From: JAGVUD01 sp052033935 | GTDB taxonomy: Bacteria > Armatimonadota > UBA5829 > DSUL01 | Length of the DNA stretch: 64,000 bases | Assembly (NCBI GenBank): GCA_052033935.1 | Contig: JBPOJE010000007.1 | Span: 13,305-77,304 of the forward strand | Direction of reading: 5' to 3' | Translations under genes and position numbers: made by a program | Notes under the pieces: model-generated | Told to the model about the DNA's origin: nothing | Seen by the model: the letters and a program-made list of their open reading frames with translations, nothing else | Database searches by the model: none | Part shown: positions 63,193 to 64,000 of the stretch, one piece after another | Position numbering within the stretch: the stretch's first letter is position 1 | Layout: each line of letters starts with the position of its first letter

Positions 63193-63917
63193 TCATGACT
63201 CCACCTCCGCCAACGCCGCGTAACGCGCAAGGGGCCGAACCTCCACTTCCGGAGCAGGATGCTCGACGAGATGGATCCGTATCTTCTTCGGTGGCCCAGA
63301 ACTCCCCAGCGGAATCTGGGCATGATGCTCCGCCACCGTCACCGTCTTATGCCGGCCCGAACACAGCTCATGCCGGGCAATCACCTCCGCGGACCAGTGG
63401 ACCTCAAGCGTGCCCAAGCTCACACTCACGCCCACATCACGGCCCGCATGGATCCACGGAACGAGCGATTCGAGCCACACGACACGTAAGCGTCCCGGCT
63501 CACCTTGCGAGTCGCCTGCGGAAGATAGGGATAGCTCACACGCCCCGTCAGCGGCTGAAGCTGCGCCATCTCCTGGCGCCATGCCTCATAAACCACCCGT
63601 TGCGTCGTGCCATGAACCCCCCGGTTGGCTACCCCTCAAGACCCCTGGCCGCGCACCCCACCAGGAAGTTGTTCCGGACATAGCCCACCCCCGACTCCAC
63701 CTTCCCCTTCGTCTGAGGACGGTAGCCCTGGCAGACCCTGGACTCGAAGCCCCACCACCGCGCGAAATCCTTGAACACAGGATTCCACTTGTACTCCCCC
63801 CGCCCGAGGATTCCGGAGATACTGGCCGATCCTCTTTCGGTCAAAGCCCGTCAGCCCGCTGATCTGCGCCACCGACAGTCCTTGTCTCTTCAACTCAATG
63901 ATCTCGTTCACGTCCAT
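63193..63917 (-). pseudogene. istA: IS21 transposase IstA, internally deleted and frameshifted
   Basis: Fragments occur in order: an N-terminal HTH (NEIIELKRQGLSVAQISGLT, GFDRKRIGQYLRN) from ATG 63917; then, in another frame, the end of the DDE domain (EYKWNPVFKDFARWWGF; YRPQTKGKVESGVGYVRNNF); then C-terminal pieces (LTGRVSYPYLPQATRKVS; TVTVAEHHAQIPLG; EVEVRPLARYAALAEVES) in two frames. Roughly 150 residues with the first catalytic Asp residues are missing. No functional transposase can be made. Confidence 0.85.
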
Positions 63918-63983
63918 TCCTCTCAGCAGAACGCATCACCCCCTTACGGGGTAAGAATGCGCTCAATCGCGTGCCTATGAACT

Positions 63984-64000
63984 GGGGACTTTTACTCCGG
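63984..64000. repeat. IS21 right terminal repeat (at window edge)
   Basis: GGGGACTTTTACTCCGG is the exact inverted copy of 62384-62400. A second outer repeat ending in TTGACA is expected just beyond the window. Confidence 0.8.

Larger units (their letters stand above)
62352..64000 (-). mobile_element. IS21-family insertion sequence, deleted derivative, running off the window
   Basis: The left end TGTCAACGCCGGAGTAAAAG starts near 62352. The right-end repeat reaches the last base. Between them lie an intact istB and fragments of istA in the IS21 order (istA then istB on the minus strand). At about 1.65 kb it is shorter than full IS21 elements (about 2-2.5 kb), matching the losses in istA. It probably moves only with help from a complete relative. 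Confidence 0.85.

Overview
The window is a 64 kb piece of a high-GC bacterial chromosome. Genes are densely packed, many overlap by ATGA/TTGA/GTGA stop-start fusions, Shine-Dalgarno sequences are clear, and TTG and GTG starts are common. No rRNA, tRNA or CRISPR array was seen. The gene mix includes BioY, an NFACT/RqcH protein, MetX-MetW-MetY, DUF4349, DUF5679, an exosortase with EpsI, SNF2-SWIM, and a possible HspR-type HAIR element before clpB. This would fit Armatimonadota or a neighbouring Terrabacteria-like lineage, probably a free-living polysaccharide user. That placement is inference only; no marker gene was compared.

Layout. 1-3496: glycolate oxidase glcD (5' cut by the window edge), glcE, glcF. 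3503-5906: aldo/keto reductase, a decayed zinc alcohol dehydrogenase, APS kinase. 6058-10681 (minus): a four-gene cluster of GlmU-like nucleotidyltransferase, NTF2-like protein, class II aldolase and an 861-residue MDR-SDR fusion enzyme; this is the best candidate for an undescribed metabolic pathway. 10813-13897: metY-metX-metW. 14175-20453: SNF2 helicase, D-lyxose isomerase, sugar epimerase and an SGNH hydrolase. 20519-26814: metK-priA-def-fmt and a coiled-coil protein. 27081-30319: RqcH, BON protein, and an XRE regulator with a frameshifted ImmA/IrrE-like partner. 30453-37072: bioY, then the minus-strand operon ileS-lspA-lgt-rluD-pcm. 37143-39665: rmlD, kdgK and a membrane protein. 39921-44873: a four-GAF histidine kinase and a sigma-54 response regulator without a DNA-binding domain. 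44893-50859 (minus): sugar transferase, exosortase, EpsI, CBM9-like protein and a frameshifted beta-mannosidase. 51018-57783 (minus): recJ-relA-dtd-TPR-GNAT-PHP. 57903-60990: DUF5679, clpB. 61188-64000: frameshifted DUF4349 protein and an IS21-family element with an intact IstB and a gutted IstA.

Themes. Sulfur and methyl metabolism is concentrated here (metY, metX, metW, metK, cysC). So are sugar and polyol handling (the fusion-enzyme cluster, lyxose isomerase, KdgK, RmlD, beta-mannosidase) and envelope or exopolysaccharide export (exosortase locus, sugar transferase, Lgt and LspA). Four otherwise well-preserved genes each carry exactly one single-base indel (29.68, 46.42, 51.80 and 61.44 kb). 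Either these are assembly or sequencing errors, or this genome is losing genes; reads would decide. Among regulatory signals, the clearest are the divergent XRE/bioY promoter pair with a LexA/Cheo-like box, the HAIR-like element at clpB, and a probable CTG start for lspA.
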